Below are positions 56,205 to 56,692 of a stretch of 56,692 nt of DNA, one piece after another. Numbering within the stretch: the first letter of the stretch is position 1; every line of letters starts with the position of its first letter. Position numbers and translations under genes: made by a program. Source of the DNA: Alphaproteobacteria bacterium (GTDB lineage: Bacteria > Pseudomonadota > Alphaproteobacteria > CAAGCB01 > CAG-977). The DNA lies in the NCBI GenBank assembly GCA_024407875.1, contig JAKSVT010000013.1, positions 1 to 56,692 of the forward strand, given 5' to 3'. The notes under the pieces are model-generated. The model had not been told where the DNA came from. It worked only from the letters and a program-made list of their open reading frames with translations, and did no database searches.

Positions 56205-56692
56205 ATGAGTAACAATAAAATTGCATTAACAAGCTCTATGCGTTCTAATTTGTTGAGCTTAAAAAACACCCAAAGTTTGTTTGATTCTACACAAAATAAG
56301 TTGTCTACAGGATACAAAGTAAATAGCGCTATGGATAATCCATCTAGCTATTTTACAGCTCAATCTTTGAATGCTCGTGCAGATGACTTAAACACATTGT
56401 TAGACTCAATTGGTCAAGCTGTTTCTACATTGGAAGTTGCTGACCAAGGTATCACATCATTGCAAGACTTAGTATCTCAAGCTAAATCTATTGCTAATAG
56501 TGCTCGTGATACATCAAACGTTTCTGCTAGTGTTAAATCAACAATTAAATTTGACGTTGATAACTTGAAGAGTCAAAAAGTTGCTGGTGAAGCTGTTAAA
56601 AATGCTGGTGCTGGTGATAAAATGACAATTCGTGTTGGTGATTCTACATCATTAACAGGTAAGACAAACGTTCAAGAAGATACTTTATTGAA
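56205..56692 (+). CDS. Flagellin, N-terminal part (cut by window edge)
   Basis: 162 codons are visible with no stop. The start SNNKIALTSSMRSNLLSLK, then LSTGYKVNSAMDNPSSYFTAQSL and AVSTLEVADQGITSLQDLV are the conserved D0/D1 flagellin helices that pack in the filament core. The following Ser/Asp/Gly region begins the variable surface domain. AAGGAGAAA lies 6 bases before the ATG. It shows that the organism can probably build a flagellum. Confidence 0.95.
   Translation, partial: MSNNKIALTSSMRSNLLSLKNTQSLFDSTQNKLSTGYKVNSAMDNPSSYFTAQSLNARADDLNTLLDSIGQAVSTLEVADQGITSLQDLVSQAKSIANSARDTSNVSASVKSTIKFDVDNLKSQKVAGEAVKNAGAGDKMTIRVGDSTSLTGKTNVQEDTLL

Overview
The window is AT-rich chromosomal DNA with the gene content of an alphaproteobacterium. 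The block rplU-rpmA-obgE-proB-proA-rsfS-rlmH, the truB-rpsO-pnp cluster, a class IIA HAD phosphatase of the alphaproteobacterial type, a flagellin and a sigma-70 with an intact region 1.1 all point that way. Low GC, many small lipoproteins and the lack of any transposase or integrase suggest an uncultured host-associated or gut-type lineage. That placement is inference from gene content, not from a marker comparison.

Layout. 1-3752 (-): the 5' part of a giant cytoplasmic, repeat-built protein that runs off the left edge. 3938-6943: thioredoxin, an HNH nuclease, a membrane protein and a HAD phosphatase. 6950-15174 (-): a type IVb pilus operon in the order of the R64 thin pilus (TcpQ/PilL-like lipoprotein, PilN secretin, PilO2, PilP, PilQ-type ATPase, PilR), ending with a small PQ-loop protein and preceded by a large OmpA-like envelope protein (15287-17779). 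18080-21201 (+), divergent: VirB2-, VirB3- and VirB4-like genes of a type IV secretion system, with a UUCG-capped terminator directly after the VirB2 gene. No prepilin, prepilin peptidase, VirB5-VirB11 or coupling protein is present, so the cluster looks like a pilus/secretion hybrid. This is the best candidate here for an undescribed system.

21234-29044: lipoproteins (LpoB-like, LPP20-like), rpoD, a HAD phosphatase and an M23 peptidase with a Phe-rich repeat region. 29243-32837: def-fmt-truA, a beta-barrel and MscL with a zinc ribbon. 32892-37935 (-): rlmH, rsfS with a histone-like tail, proA, proB, obgE, rpmA, rplU; nadD is missing from its usual place. 38079-41730 (-): two degenerate EAL-domain proteins and an OmpA-like lipoprotein.

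41899-50319 is the accessory part. It holds tRNA-Arg(ACG), a structured leader feeding an unannotated 26-residue hydrophobic peptide with a near-perfect Shine-Dalgarno, a hipBA toxin-antitoxin pair, a 49-residue peptide that looks like a leader-bearing precursor, dut, an SH3 protein, a ribokinase, an amidohydrolase, a compact small-RNA candidate with an anti-Shine-Dalgarno loop, and a 33-bp tandem repeat in front of a DUF4143-type ATPase. 50515-55865 (+) has two tandem DHH phosphoesterases, truB, rpsO and pnp. 56205 to the right edge is the start of a flagellin gene.
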